From: Paracoccaceae bacterium
Lineage (GTDB): Bacteria; Pseudomonadota; Alphaproteobacteria; Rhodobacterales; Rhodobacteraceae
Direction: 5' to 3'
DNA: 12,874 bases
Assembly (NCBI GenBank): GCA_007121055.1
Contig: SKMM01000414.1
Coordinates: 1 to 12,874 of the forward strand
The notes beneath the pieces are model-generated. The model worked only from the letters and a program-made list of their open reading frames with translations, had not been told where the DNA came from and did no database searches. A program made the translations under genes and the position numbers. Shown one piece after another: positions 6,748 through 12,874 of the stretch. Numbering within the stretch: the first letter of the stretch is position 1; each line of letters starts with the position of its first letter.

Positions 6748-7584
6748 TCAGATCTCCCCGCGCAGGATCTGGTCCATCATCTGCGAAGGCTGCGCACAGC
6801 CCGCCGCCCCCACCACCCGCGCAGGCACGCCCGCGACGGTGGTCTTGGGCGGCACGTCGGCCAGCACCACCGAGCCCGAGGCGATGCGCGAACAGGCCCC
6901 CACCCGGATGTTGCCCAGCACCTTGGCGCCGGCGCCGATCAGCACCCCGTCGCCGATCTTGGGGTGGCGGTCGCCGTCCTCCTTGCCAGTCCCGCCCAGC
7001 GTCACCGAATGCAGCAGCGAGACGTTGTCCCCAACCTCGGCGGTCTCGCCGATGACGATGGCATGGGCGTGGTCGATCATGATGCCCCGGCCGATCCGCG
7101 CGGCCGGGTGGATGTCGATGCCGAACAGCTCCGAGATCCGCGACTGCACCAGCAGGGCGAAGTCCCGCCTTCCACCGCGCCACAACCAATGCGCGACGCG
7201 ATAGGCCTGCAGCGCCTGGAAGCCCTTGAAGTACAGAAGCGGCTCCATCAGCCGGTTGCAGGCGGCGTCGCGCTCCTCCACCGCCACCAGATCGGCCCGC
7301 GCGGCGACCCCGAGGCCCGCATCGTCGGCATGGGCCGCGTCGGCCACCTCCCGCAGGATCTGCGCGCTCAACTCCGCCGAGGCCAGCCGGTCGGCAAACC
7401 GGAACGCCAGCGCACGCTCCAGCGAGGCGTGGTGCAGCACATGGGCGTGGATCCAGCCGGCGAGCAGCGGCTCCTGCGCCACCGCTTCCTGGGCCTCGCT
7501 GCGGATGCGCCGCCAGACGGGGTCCAGCGCCAGCGCGCCGCCCAGCGTCGTCGTCTTGGTCCGGGTCTTGGCCTGGGTGGGCAT
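6748..7584 (-). CDS. cysE: Serine O-acetyltransferase
   Basis: Transfers acetyl from acetyl-CoA to L-serine, giving O-acetylserine, the first step of cysteine synthesis; cytoplasmic and normally a hexamer. It has 278 residues. The helical N-terminal domain includes WIHAHVLHHASLERALA near 44-60 and RLMEPLLYFKGFQALQAYRV, which leads into the left-handed beta-helix. Expected catalytic residues are in place: D157 in GIDIHPAA, H172 in IMIDHAHAIVIGET and H207 in GDRHPKIGDG, each offset by 14 from the E. coli numbering I remember (143, 158, 193). Hexapeptide repeats continue to SGSVVLADVPPKTTVAGVPA, and a tail ends in LRGEI. The start ATG at 7582-7584 has GGGAG 6 bases upstream. The rhomboid gene lies 92 bp upstream on the same strand. 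Confidence 0.96.
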   Translation of the reverse strand: MPTQAKTRTKTTTLGGALALDPVWRRIRSEAQEAVAQEPLLAGWIHAHVLHHASLERALAFRFADRLASAELSAQILREVADAAHADDAGLGVAARADLVAVEERDAACNRLMEPLLYFKGFQALQAYRVAHWLWRGGRRDFALLVQSRISELFGIDIHPAARIGRGIMIDHAHAIVIGETAEVGDNVSLLHSVTLGGTGKEDGDRHPKIGDGVLIGAGAKVLGNIRVGACSRIASGSVVLADVPPKTTVAGVPARVVGAAGCAQPSQMMDQILRGEI

Positions 7585-7676
7585 GGGCGTCTCCCGCTAC
7601 GTCCTCCGGATATAGCGCAGTCGTAATCCGCTGGACAGGGGGCCGGCGCGCCCGGCGGTGCCACCAGGCGCCAGGC

Positions 7677-8336
7677 TCAGTGCCCCCGTGCGCGGCGCGA
7701 CGAGGGGGGCGAGATCACCGCGGCCCAAAGAACGCCCGCGACGGCGCCGCCCAGATGCGCCTCCCAGGCCAGCAGCCCGTCGAGCCAGATGAAGATCACC
7801 ACATTGAGCAGCACGAAGGCGATCACCGACATCCACAGCGGCCGCATCGGCGCGCCCACCGCCCGGCGGTCCAGCCATTCCCAGTATTTCCACGCCCCGA
7901 TCAGCGCAAAGACCGCCCCCGACGCGCCCACCATCGGCGCGCCCACCGGACCCAGCAGCGCATAGCCGATTCCGCCGCCGATGGCGCCGAACACGAACAG
8001 CACGAGAAAGCCCCGGTCGGAGCTGCGCGCCACCACGATCCCCGCCAGCGCCAGCGTCACCACCATGTTGCCCAGCAGGTGGAACAGCCCGCCGTGGAGC
8101 ATCGCATAGGTGACGAACATCGCCTCGCGCTGGAACGGCCAGAGCGGCTGCGCCCCGGCCAGAAGCGCGTTCCAGAAGCCGAAATACAGCACCGCCCAGT
8201 TGCGCGCGCCATTGGGGCCCGCCGGGCCGAGGCCGGCGATGAAGAAGAACAGCTCAGGCAGGCACAGAAGCCCCACGAGCCAGAGGACCGCGGGGCTGTT
8301 GGGCCGGGTGGGCATGGGGGGGAGCCAGTCGCTCAT
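7677..8336 (-). CDS. Rhomboid-family intramembrane serine protease
   Basis: A polytopic protease that cuts transmembrane segments of its substrates within the membrane. The 219 residues are mostly hydrophobic helices. Family landmarks are complete: HGGLFHLLGNM (H86 and N90, the H-x3-N of helix 2), GASGAVFALIG with the nucleophile S139, and the partner histidine H194 in EAHLGGAVAGVLWA. The dyad is present, so the enzyme should be active. I chose the ATG at 8334-8336, preceded by AGGGG at short spacing; the open frame runs further upstream, but those residues are not family-like. A short basic tail (SSRRARGH) ends the protein on the cytoplasmic side. Natural substrates cannot be inferred from the neighbours. 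Confidence 0.92.
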   Translation of the reverse strand: MSDWLPPMPTRPNSPAVLWLVGLLCLPELFFFIAGLGPAGPNGARNWAVLYFGFWNALLAGAQPLWPFQREAMFVTYAMLHGGLFHLLGNMVVTLALAGIVVARSSDRGFLVLFVFGAIGGGIGYALLGPVGAPMVGASGAVFALIGAWKYWEWLDRRAVGAPMRPLWMSVIAFVLLNVVIFIWLDGLLAWEAHLGGAVAGVLWAAVISPPSSRRARGH

Positions 8337-8440
8337 CAACCCCCTGTGCCAGCCCGGCGCGGGCGGCGCAAGATGCCGGACTGCGGCGATCCGTGAACAC
8401 GGCACCGCAACCGCCCACCCGGATCCGAACCCGGTCTCGC

Positions 8441-8457
8441 GGGCGGCGCGGCCGCCC
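8441..8457 (-). terminator. GC hairpin after the sugar transferase gene
   Basis: Arms GGGCGGC and GCCGCCC form a perfect 7-bp stem with a 3-base loop, 23 bp beyond the sugar-transferase stop. No T-run follows on the - strand. It is a plausible GC-type terminator or 3' stabiliser, but such palindromes also arise by chance in DNA this GC-rich. Confidence 0.35.
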
Positions 8458-8480
8458 CTGCCCGTGCGGCACGCAGCCTC

Positions 8481-9209
8481 TCAGCGGCCGGTGCCGCGCA
8501 GAACCACCACGACGGTGAACAGGATCAGTTTCAGGTCGAGCCAGACCGACAGGCGCCGGTCATAGGTCTCGTCGCAGGCGGCGCGGAAGCTGAAGACGCT
8601 GTCGTTGCGGGCGCTGACCTGCCACAGGCCGGTCAGGCCCGGGCGCAGCCGGTAGTAGGCTTTTCCGGGATAGATCTTGCGCTGGCTCGGCATCATCGGG
8701 CGCGGCCCCACGAGGCTCATCTCACCCTTCAGCACGTTCAGAACCTGCGGCAGTTCGTCCAGGGAGCTGCGCCGCAGCAAATCGCCCAGAACGGTGATGC
8801 GGGGGTCCCGGCGCAGCTTCTGGTGCGAGTCCCACTCCGCGCGCAGATCCGGGTCGGTGGCCAGATAGGTCTCGAGCCGCTCGTCGGCGTCAACCACCAT
8901 GCTGCGCAGTTTCCACATCCGGAACACGCGCCCCCCCTGGCCGACGCGCAGCTGGACATAGAACGGCTTGCCCCCGTCCAGCGCGACCAGTAGCGCCATC
9001 ACCAGAATCACGGGCACCGTCACGGGCAGCGTCACCACCACGAACGCTACGTCCAGCGCCCGCTTGCCCATGTTCCGGTACAGACCGCGCCGCAGTCCCC
9101 AATGCCCCGATGTCGCCTGGCTCGATCCCTGAGGCCGCTCCGGGCCCGGCTCGACGGCGTCGGCATACGGACCCGAAGGCAAGTCGTGGCCGCGGAGCTG
9201 AACCGTCAT
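8481..9209 (-). CDS. ExoY-like sugar transferase (initiating polyprenyl-phosphate glycosyl-1-phosphate transferase)
   Basis: Attaches the first sugar-phosphate to undecaprenyl phosphate at the cytoplasmic face of the inner membrane, starting a polysaccharide repeat unit. The 242 residues are of the short, ExoY-type class: a soluble N-terminal 48 residues, then NMGKRALDVAFVV leading into one membrane segment (about 51-77), then the catalytic domain. Family motifs visible are KPFYVQLRVGQ, FRMWKLRSM (97-104), SLDELPQVLNVLKGEMSLVG (149-168) with PRP following, and YRLRPGLTGLWQVSAR. The start ATG at 9207-9209 is set by GGAGAGG 6 bases upstream; an upstream in-frame ATG at 9326 lacks this. No other polysaccharide genes are adjacent apart from the acyltransferase 1.8 kb downstream. 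Which sugar is transferred is not readable here. Confidence 0.92.
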   Translation of the reverse strand: MTVQLRGHDLPSGPYADAVEPGPERPQGSSQATSGHWGLRRGLYRNMGKRALDVAFVVVTLPVTVPVILVMALLVALDGGKPFYVQLRVGQGGRVFRMWKLRSMVVDADERLETYLATDPDLRAEWDSHQKLRRDPRITVLGDLLRRSSLDELPQVLNVLKGEMSLVGPRPMMPSQRKIYPGKAYYRLRPGLTGLWQVSARNDSVFSFRAACDETYDRRLSVWLDLKLILFTVVVVLRGTGR

Positions 9210-9646
9210 CGCTGCCTCTCCGAACGCTTGCAGCCGGCGCACCACTCGCGCGGACCACTCCGTTCCTTCCAAGAAATCTGACGGGGTGCGGACCAAGAGA
9301 TCCGGGCACGCTTTCAGATCTATCACTAAAAGTTATGCACAAATTGAAACGCTTCGGCAAGCGTCCCGCGCGGCCCGGGCCCGGAAAGCTTTTATTAAGG
9401 TTAACTGGAGCTTGTCGGATAGGCTCTCAAGGAATTGGGGGCAATTAGCGGGCTCTTTGGGAGCGCATGCGGCCGTTGAAGTGGAGGCGCTCAAGCCTGG
9501 GCGACGAAAACGCGAACGTCTCTCAATTCAGGGTTGCATTTTCGCGACGTTCCGAATCGCTGTAGGGCCGTCGTGGCGGCACCCGAGGCCGCCGCGCCTC
9601 CGGCCACGGGCAAGCCGCCAACGCGGGCTACCCGGTCGGTGGCGGC
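9210..9646. other. 437-bp non-coding leader between fmt and the sugar transferase gene
   Basis: I find no credible gene here on either strand. It is noticeably richer in A and T than its surroundings between about 9315 and 9550, as expected for a regulatory region. It holds the possible promoter at 9332-9364, a further AT-rich patch around 9389-9406 (TTTTATTAAGGTTAAC), and the hairpin at the fmt end. Confidence 0.6.
9332..9364 (-). promoter_or_regulatory. Possible promoter of the sugar transferase gene with hairpin over its -35
   Basis: On the - strand, TTGCCG (9355-9360) and CATAAC (9332-9337) are separated by 17 bases, each matching 4 of 6 consensus positions. A start near 9325 would give a leader of about 115 bases. 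The -35 element overlaps a perfect 6-bp inverted repeat, ACGCTT-CGGC-AAGCGT (9349-9364), which could be an operator. It sits in an AT-rich pocket of otherwise GC-rich DNA. Confidence 0.33.
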
Positions 9647-9647
9647 T
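9613..9647 (-). terminator. Hairpin at the fmt stop codon
   Basis: AGCCGCCA (9613-9620) pairs perfectly with TGGCGGCT (9640-9647), and an inner CGGG-CTA-CCCG stem lies between them. It touches the fmt stop at 9647-9649. There is no strong T-run, but position and stability fit the end of the deformylase/fmt transcript. Confidence 0.45.
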
Positions 9648-10567
9648 CAGTGCAGGGTCGTCCCGGGCTTCATCGCGAGGCCGCGCAGAAGCTCCTCGGC
9701 CGGCATCGGACGGCGGCCCGGGCGTTGCGCCTCGAGGATCTCCACGGCACCCTCCCCGCAGGCCACGACAAGGCGGCCGGGCCCGGCGTGCAGGATGCGG
9801 CCCGCCGGCGCCGCGCTGTCCGCCGGGGCCACCACGCAACGCAGCAGCTTCAGACGCTCCGCCCCGGCCTCGCACCAGGCCCCCGGAAAGGGCGACAGGC
9901 CGCGGATGTGGCGGTCGACCTCGGTCGCCGGCCGGGTCCAGTCGACCCGGGCCTCGGCCTTGTCGATCTTGTGGGCATAGGTGACGCCCTCGCCGCGCTG
10001 CGGCGCGGCCACCAGGCTGTCGAGCCGGTCGAGCGCCGCCACCGCCAGCCGCGCGCCCATCTCCGCCAGCCGGTCGTGCAGGTCGCCGGTGGTGTCGGCG
10101 GGCCCGATCGGCGTGGCCTCGCGCAGAAGCACAGGCCCGGTGTCGAGGCCCGGCTCCATTTGCATGATGCAGATGCCGGTCTCCGCATCGCCCGCCATCA
10201 CCGCGCGGTGGATCGGCGCGGCTCCCCGCCAGCGCGGCAGGAGCGAGGCATGGATGTTGAGGCACCCGCGCGCCGGCGCCTCCAGCACCGCCCGCGGCAG
10301 GATCAGCCCGTAGGCCGCGACCACGGCAATCTCAGCGCCCAGCGCGGCCAGAGCCGCCTGTTCGTCGGGGTCACGCAGGGAGGCGGGGTGGCGGACGGTC
10401 AGGCCCCGCGCCTCGGCCGCGGCCTGCACCGGGCAGGGGCGCGGGCGGTGACCCCGGCCCGCAGGCCGCGGCGGCTGGCAATAGACCGCCACAACCTCGT
10501 GCCGGTCGGCCAGCGCCCGCAACGCGGGGACGGCGAACTCGGGCGTGCCCATGAAGATCAGGCGCAT
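9647..10567 (-). CDS. fmt: Methionyl-tRNA formyltransferase
   Basis: Formylates initiator Met-tRNA using 10-formyl-tetrahydrofolate, a cytoplasmic step in translation initiation. The 306 residues begin MRLIFMGTPEFAVPALRAL as the family does. The catalytic triad is present: N104 and H106 in CLNIHASLLPRWRGAAP and D142 in GLDTGPVL, each two lower than the E. coli positions I remember (106, 108, 144). The C-terminal tRNA-binding domain follows, with YAHKIDKAEARVDW and GLSPFPGAW. The start ATG at 10565-10567 has AGGAAGGA about 9 bases upstream. It lies downstream of two deformylase genes on the same strand; deformylase removes the formyl group that this enzyme adds, so the grouping makes functional sense. 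Confidence 0.97.
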   Translation of the reverse strand: MRLIFMGTPEFAVPALRALADRHEVVAVYCQPPRPAGRGHRPRPCPVQAAAEARGLTVRHPASLRDPDEQAALAALGAEIAVVAAYGLILPRAVLEAPARGCLNIHASLLPRWRGAAPIHRAVMAGDAETGICIMQMEPGLDTGPVLLREATPIGPADTTGDLHDRLAEMGARLAVAALDRLDSLVAAPQRGEGVTYAHKIDKAEARVDWTRPATEVDRHIRGLSPFPGAWCEAGAERLKLLRCVVAPADSAAPAGRILHAGPGRLVVACGEGAVEILEAQRPGRRPMPAEELLRGLAMKPGTTLH

Positions 10568-10590
10568 CGGGCGGGTCCTTCCTGCTGCTC

Positions 10591-10630
10591 GCCGGGCCGG
10601 TCGTGCCGGGCCGGTCGTGCCGGGCCGGTC
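10591..10630. repeat. 14-bp tandem repeat, almost three copies, upstream of fmt
   Basis: The unit GCCGGGCCGGTCGT starts at 10591, 10605 and 10619; the third copy stops after 12 bases. Each unit contains the palindrome CCGGGCCGG or part of it. It lies in the 98-bp gap between the degenerate deformylase and fmt, about 23 bp upstream of the fmt start. Confidence 0.9.
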
Positions 10631-10665
10631 AAACCACCCGCCGCGGCCGAAGACAAGCGGGCGGA

Positions 10666-11175
10666 TCAGCCCCGGCGACGCAGCTTGGCGGCGCGCGCCA
10701 GCAGCATGCGGCGCTTCACCGGGCTCAGCCGGTCAAAGAACATGCGCCCCTCAAAATGGTCGATCTGGTGCTGCACGCTGGTGGCCCAGAGCCCCTCGAA
10801 ATCGCCCATGCGCTCGCGCCCCTCCGCGTCGAGATAGCGCAGGGTCACCGCCGCGGGCCGCGCGATGGAGGCCGAGACGCCCGGCAGGTTGGGGCTCGCC
10901 TCGTCCCGGCGCGCCATCACGGGGGCGGCCGAGACGACCTCGGGGTTGGCCAGCCGGATCGCCTGCCCGCGCTGCGACGAGGCGTCCACCACCGCAAGCC
11001 GCAGCGGGATGCCCAGTTGCGGGGCCGCAAGGCCCACCCCGGGCATCGCCTCCATAGCCCGGATCATCTCGTCCCAGATCGCGCGGATGTCGTCGGTGAT
11101 CTCGGCCACGGGCGCAGCAGGGGTGGCAAGCCGCGGGTCGGGCCAGATCAGAAAGGGGCGATGGGTTCGGGTCAT
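10666..11175 (-). CDS. Peptide deformylase paralogue with degenerate active site
   Basis: Clearly a peptide deformylase fold: 169 residues, motif 1 GVGLAAPQ intact at 46-53, with the usual length and layout. Two of the three defining motifs are changed. Motif 2, normally EGCLS with the metal-binding cysteine, reads E92-A-S-P-N, leaving no cysteine at position 94. Motif 3, normally HExDH with the catalytic glutamate, reads H136-Q-I-D-H, so glutamate is glutamine. The gene is otherwise open, has no frameshift and keeps conserved wording (SPNLPGVSA, SVQHQIDH), so it looks retained rather than decaying. I chose ATG 11173-11175; ATG 11203-11205 is an alternative. It lies between the active-type deformylase and fmt. 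It may bind formylated N-termini or ribosomes without catalysis, or have a changed activity; that is inference. Confidence 0.88.
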   Translation of the reverse strand: MTRTHRPFLIWPDPRLATPAAPVAEITDDIRAIWDEMIRAMEAMPGVGLAAPQLGIPLRLAVVDASSQRGQAIRLANPEVVSAAPVMARRDEASPNLPGVSASIARPAAVTLRYLDAEGRERMGDFEGLWATSVQHQIDHFEGRMFFDRLSPVKRRMLLARAAKLRRRG

Positions 11176-11286
11176 GCAGTCAACGGACGGAGTGGCTCGG
11201 CGCACGGCGCCTCACGCCGCCCCGCATCGACCTCCCGCCACAATTTCATCGGGTACGCCCACCACTTGCCTCGGCGCATCGGGGGC

Positions 11287-11808
11287 TCAGGCCCGGGCCC
11301 GCTCGCGCATCAGCTTCGCCAGGCGGCGGGTGATCATCTGCCGCTTCATGAAGCCCAGATGGTCGATGAACAGCTTGCCGTCGAGGTGGTCGAGCTCGTG
11401 CTGCGCGCAGACCGACCAGAGCCCCTCGAAGGTCTCCTCCTGCGGCGCGCCCTCCGGGTCGGTCCAGCGCAGCCGCACGGTGGCCGAGCGCTCCACCGGG
11501 GCGTATTGCTCGGGCAGCGACAGGCAGCCCTCCTCCGAGGCCACGATCTCGGCCGATTGCCAGACGATCTCGGGGTTGAACATCACCAGCGGCCGGGGCT
11601 CGGCCTCGGGGGGCTTGTTGCAGTCCATGACGATGATGCGCTTGAGCACCCCGATCTGCGGCGCCGCCAGCCCCACGCCGGGGGCGTCGTACATGGTGTC
11701 CAGCATGTCCTGCCCGAGAACGCGCATCTCTTCCGTGATCTCGGCCACGGGGGCGCAGACCTTCTTGAGCCGCGGGTCGGGGTGGATGAGAATCGGGCGG
11801 AGCGTCAT
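11287..11808 (-). CDS. def: Peptide deformylase
   Basis: Removes the formyl group from the N-terminal methionine of new proteins; a cytoplasmic metalloenzyme. The 173 residues carry all three motifs: GVGLAAPQ at 44-51, EGCLSLPEQ with metal ligand C95, and QHELDHLDGKLF with H137, E138 and H141. The start MTLRPILIHPDPRLK at 11806-11808 is the family's usual N-terminus. No clear ribosome-binding site precedes it; the frame is open to 11913, but the residues there look non-coding. It lies 111 bp upstream of the degenerate paralogue and 141 bp downstream of the DsrE-family gene, all on the same strand. This copy should supply the cell's deformylase activity as far as this window shows. Confidence 0.96.
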   Translation of the reverse strand: MTLRPILIHPDPRLKKVCAPVAEITEEMRVLGQDMLDTMYDAPGVGLAAPQIGVLKRIIVMDCNKPPEAEPRPLVMFNPEIVWQSAEIVASEEGCLSLPEQYAPVERSATVRLRWTDPEGAPQEETFEGLWSVCAQHELDHLDGKLFIDHLGFMKRQMITRRLAKLMRERARA

Positions 11809-11907
11809 GGGCGCAAGATAGGCGAGCGGCGGGTCCTGCGCAACGCGGCGCGGCGGCCGCCCGCGGGCACCACCGACCTGCACCGGCGGCGCGGTCCACG
11901 GGGGCGA

Positions 11908-11936
11908 GGCCATGCGCCGTCAGCCGACGCATGGCC
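11908..11936 (-). terminator. Perfect 9-bp stem hairpin after the DsrE-family gene
   Basis: GGCCATGCG (11908-11916) pairs perfectly with CGCATGGCC (11928-11936) across an 11-base loop that can itself pair CGTC with GACG. It begins 13 bp after the stop at 11950 and lies 100 bp before def. It lacks a T-run but fits a terminator or attenuator separating the two genes. Confidence 0.5.
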
Positions 11937-11949
11937 CCCGGGTCTCGGA

Positions 11950-12390
11950 TCAGAACGACCAGACGATGGCGTCGTCGTCCAGCATCGCGCCCGCCATGGC
12001 GGGCGGCTGGGCCACGCTCACGCCCTCGATCAGCACGCTTTCGTCGGCGCCGAGGCCCGGCAGGTAGATCGCGCAGACCTCCACCGTGGCGCCGCGCTCG
12101 ATCAGGCCCGTCAGCATGCCCTGGGGGCTGGCGTCGCGGGGCGGCTGGGGGGCGGTGACGCTCTCTGGGGCGTCCTGCAGGGCCATGTTGCCGGCCGGGC
12201 CGCACAGCAGCACGTGCAGGCTCGCGCCCTGCTCCATCGCCTGGGTGCTCAGCACCATGGACGCGAGCTGGGTCTGCGGATGGTCCGAGGTCACCACAGT
12301 GACGAGGCGCTTGTCGTCGGCCATCGCGGCCCCGGCGCCCAGCGCCAGAATGACGGCGGCGAGGCCGAGGCGGGCGGTATGTCGGATCAT
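11950..12390 (-). CDS. Exported DsrE-family protein
   Basis: A small DsrE-like protein predicted to be exported. The 146 residues begin with a signal peptide: a basic start MIRHTARLG, a hydrophobic core, and AMA followed by DD giving a cleavage site near residue 24. The mature part resembles DsrE-fold proteins: KRLVTVVTSDHPQTQLASMV, a strand SLHVLLCG with C63, LIERGATVEVCAIYLPGLG with C106, and a closing GVSVAQPPAMAGAMLDDDAI. Cytoplasmic DsrE/TusD proteins pass sulfur on a cysteine; whether the exported relatives do so is unknown. The start ATG at 12388-12390 has GGGAG about 8 bases upstream. A possible promoter and palindrome lie 78-99 bp upstream. The def gene follows after a hairpin, so co-transcription is uncertain. 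Confidence 0.8.
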   Translation of the reverse strand: MIRHTARLGLAAVILALGAGAAMADDKRLVTVVTSDHPQTQLASMVLSTQAMEQGASLHVLLCGPAGNMALQDAPESVTAPQPPRDASPQGMLTGLIERGATVEVCAIYLPGLGADESVLIEGVSVAQPPAMAGAMLDDDAIVWSF

Positions 12391-12465
12391 GGGTGGTCTC
12401 CCTTCTTGATGGATGCCGGACCCGAGCGGACCCGGCGCGCACCCGCGCCTTGTCCCGCGCCACCC

Positions 12466-12489
12466 ATCATATCTCAATAAGATGATATG
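12466..12489 (-). promoter_or_regulatory. AT-rich palindrome with -10-like element upstream of the DsrE-family gene
   Basis: CATATCT (12468-12474) and AGAT-G-ATATG (12480-12489) form an inverted repeat of 7 bp with one bulged G around a CAATA centre. On the - strand, TATGAT (12466-12471) matches 5 of 6 positions of a -10 element; a -35 at the right spacing is poor, suggesting an activator or a weak promoter. It lies 78 bp upstream of the start codon in an isolated AT-rich patch. Confidence 0.4.
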
Positions 12490-12660
12490 TCGCAGGCCAT
12501 GCCATCCGCCCGCCGGGCGCGTGGGCAGCGTGCGAGCCCGCGGAAAGCGCCGACGGGTAGCGCAAGGTCAGCGCACCAGGCCGGCGCCGGCGCATTGCTA
12601 CGCCCCTGGCCGCAGGCTTCAGCGGCGACGTCCGGACTCGATCCCCGTCGACATTACCCG

Positions 12661-12700
12661 CGAAAAGGCCACAGATCGCCGAAAAGGTCCCAAGATCACC
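12661..12700. repeat. Imperfect tandem direct repeat of about 20 bp
   Basis: CGAAAAGGCCACAGATCGCC (12661-12680) is followed by a 21-base copy at 12680-12700 with CGAAAAGG, AGATC and ACC conserved, differing at a few positions and by one inserted base. It could be a paired protein-binding site or a chance duplication. Confidence 0.6.
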
Positions 12701-12825
12701 CCGCCCCTTTTCCCGATAGGCTGCACACCTCCGTGCTCTTTGCCCCGCTGGTATGCCGAACCGGGGCAAGCGAGCCCGAAGCCCCCAGGCCACGCCCGAC
12801 GCGACACGACCTCGCGCCCCATCCC

Positions 12826-12874
12826 TCAATCGCCCGCCGGATCCACCCGGCCCTCGGCGGCCCCGCCCAGACCA
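12826..12874 (-). CDS. Possible 3' end of a gene continuing outside the window
   Basis: Reading the - strand from the window edge, one frame gives GLGGAAEGRVDPAGD and then TGA at 12826-12828. The composition is ordinary for a C-terminus in this genome, and a same-strand gene upstream of the DsrE-family gene is likely, but 15 residues are too few to identify anything. It could be chance. Confidence 0.35.
   Translation of the reverse strand, partial: GLGGAAEGRVDPAGD

Larger units (their letters stand above)
12391..12825. other. 435-bp region without a credible gene
   Basis: A frame on the - strand is open across 12467-12829, but its product is an arginine-rich, low-complexity sequence with no family resemblance, so I do not call it. 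The region contains the palindrome at 12466-12489 and the imperfect direct repeat at 12661-12700. I see no RNA gene. Confidence 0.5.

Noticed and set aside
6692..7189. Extension of the acyltransferase frame upstream of 6691
   Set aside because: It overlaps cysE in another frame and reads as low-complexity Arg/Gly sequence; the family-like N-terminus starts at 6691.
9335..9448. A 37-residue basic peptide frame (MHKLKRFGKRP...) on the + strand
   Set aside because: No ribosome-binding site, no family resemblance, and it overlaps the likely promoter of the opposite-strand gene.
9505..9555. Partial inverted repeat around ACGAAAACGC and GCATTTTCGCG
   Set aside because: Only about eight scattered pairs; too imperfect to call an operator.
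10603..12480. A very long open frame on the + strand across both deformylase genes
   Set aside because: It is antisense to two certain genes and its His/Arg/Gly-rich product resembles no family; long antisense frames are expected at this GC content.
12467..12829. A - strand open frame upstream of the DsrE-family gene
   Set aside because: Arg-rich product, no motif, no good ribosome-binding site, and it crosses the palindrome and the direct repeat; treated as non-coding.
1..12874. CRISPR arrays, tRNA or rRNA genes, and transposases
   Set aside because: None seen by eye on either strand; the only repeats are the two short ones listed.

Overview
The window is very GC-rich, gene-dense DNA that looks like a chromosome of Rhodobacterales (Alphaproteobacteria; Rhodobacter/Paracoccus-type). 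This rests on the protein wording I recognise (CysE, Fmt, two peptide deformylases, a PrtD/PrtE-type exporter) and on the deformylase pair lying upstream of fmt. It is inference; no database was consulted. I see no tRNA, rRNA, CRISPR array or intact insertion sequence.

Region by region. (1) 1-1460, + strand: the last two genes of a dipeptide/oligopeptide ABC importer, two ATPases overlapping by ATGA; the first is cut by the window edge. (2) 1464-2885, - strand: an AbgB-type M20 amidohydrolase whose stop lies 3 bp from the importer's stop. Import of a peptide or acyl-amino acid followed by hydrolysis is a reasonable joint role. (3) 2950-4868, - strand: a damaged type I secretion locus. The HlyD/PrtE-type adaptor is intact. 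The PrtD-type ABC exporter upstream of it has lost its membrane domain and Walker A, and also carries a frameshift in a run of six C at 4398-4403. (4) 4869-5357, + strand: a small protein with an R-x4-H (RNRYNH) motif like HEPN ribonucleases. It starts exactly where the exporter remnant stops, so 4868/4869 looks like a rearrangement scar. (5) 5345-9209, - strand: membrane acyltransferase, serine acetyltransferase cysE, a rhomboid protease and an ExoY-like sugar transferase. (6) 9210-9646: a long leader with an AT-rich island and a possible promoter. (7) 9647-12390, - strand: fmt, a degenerate deformylase paralogue, an active-type deformylase and an exported DsrE-family protein. (8) 12391-12825: non-coding as far as I can tell, with a palindrome and a short direct repeat; the last 49 bp may be the 3' end of another - strand gene.

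Most genes are housekeeping or common metabolism. The parts worth a second look are the scar with its HEPN-like gene at 4.87 kb, the deformylase paralogue that has lost a metal ligand and the catalytic glutamate, and several short repeats or palindromes between genes.
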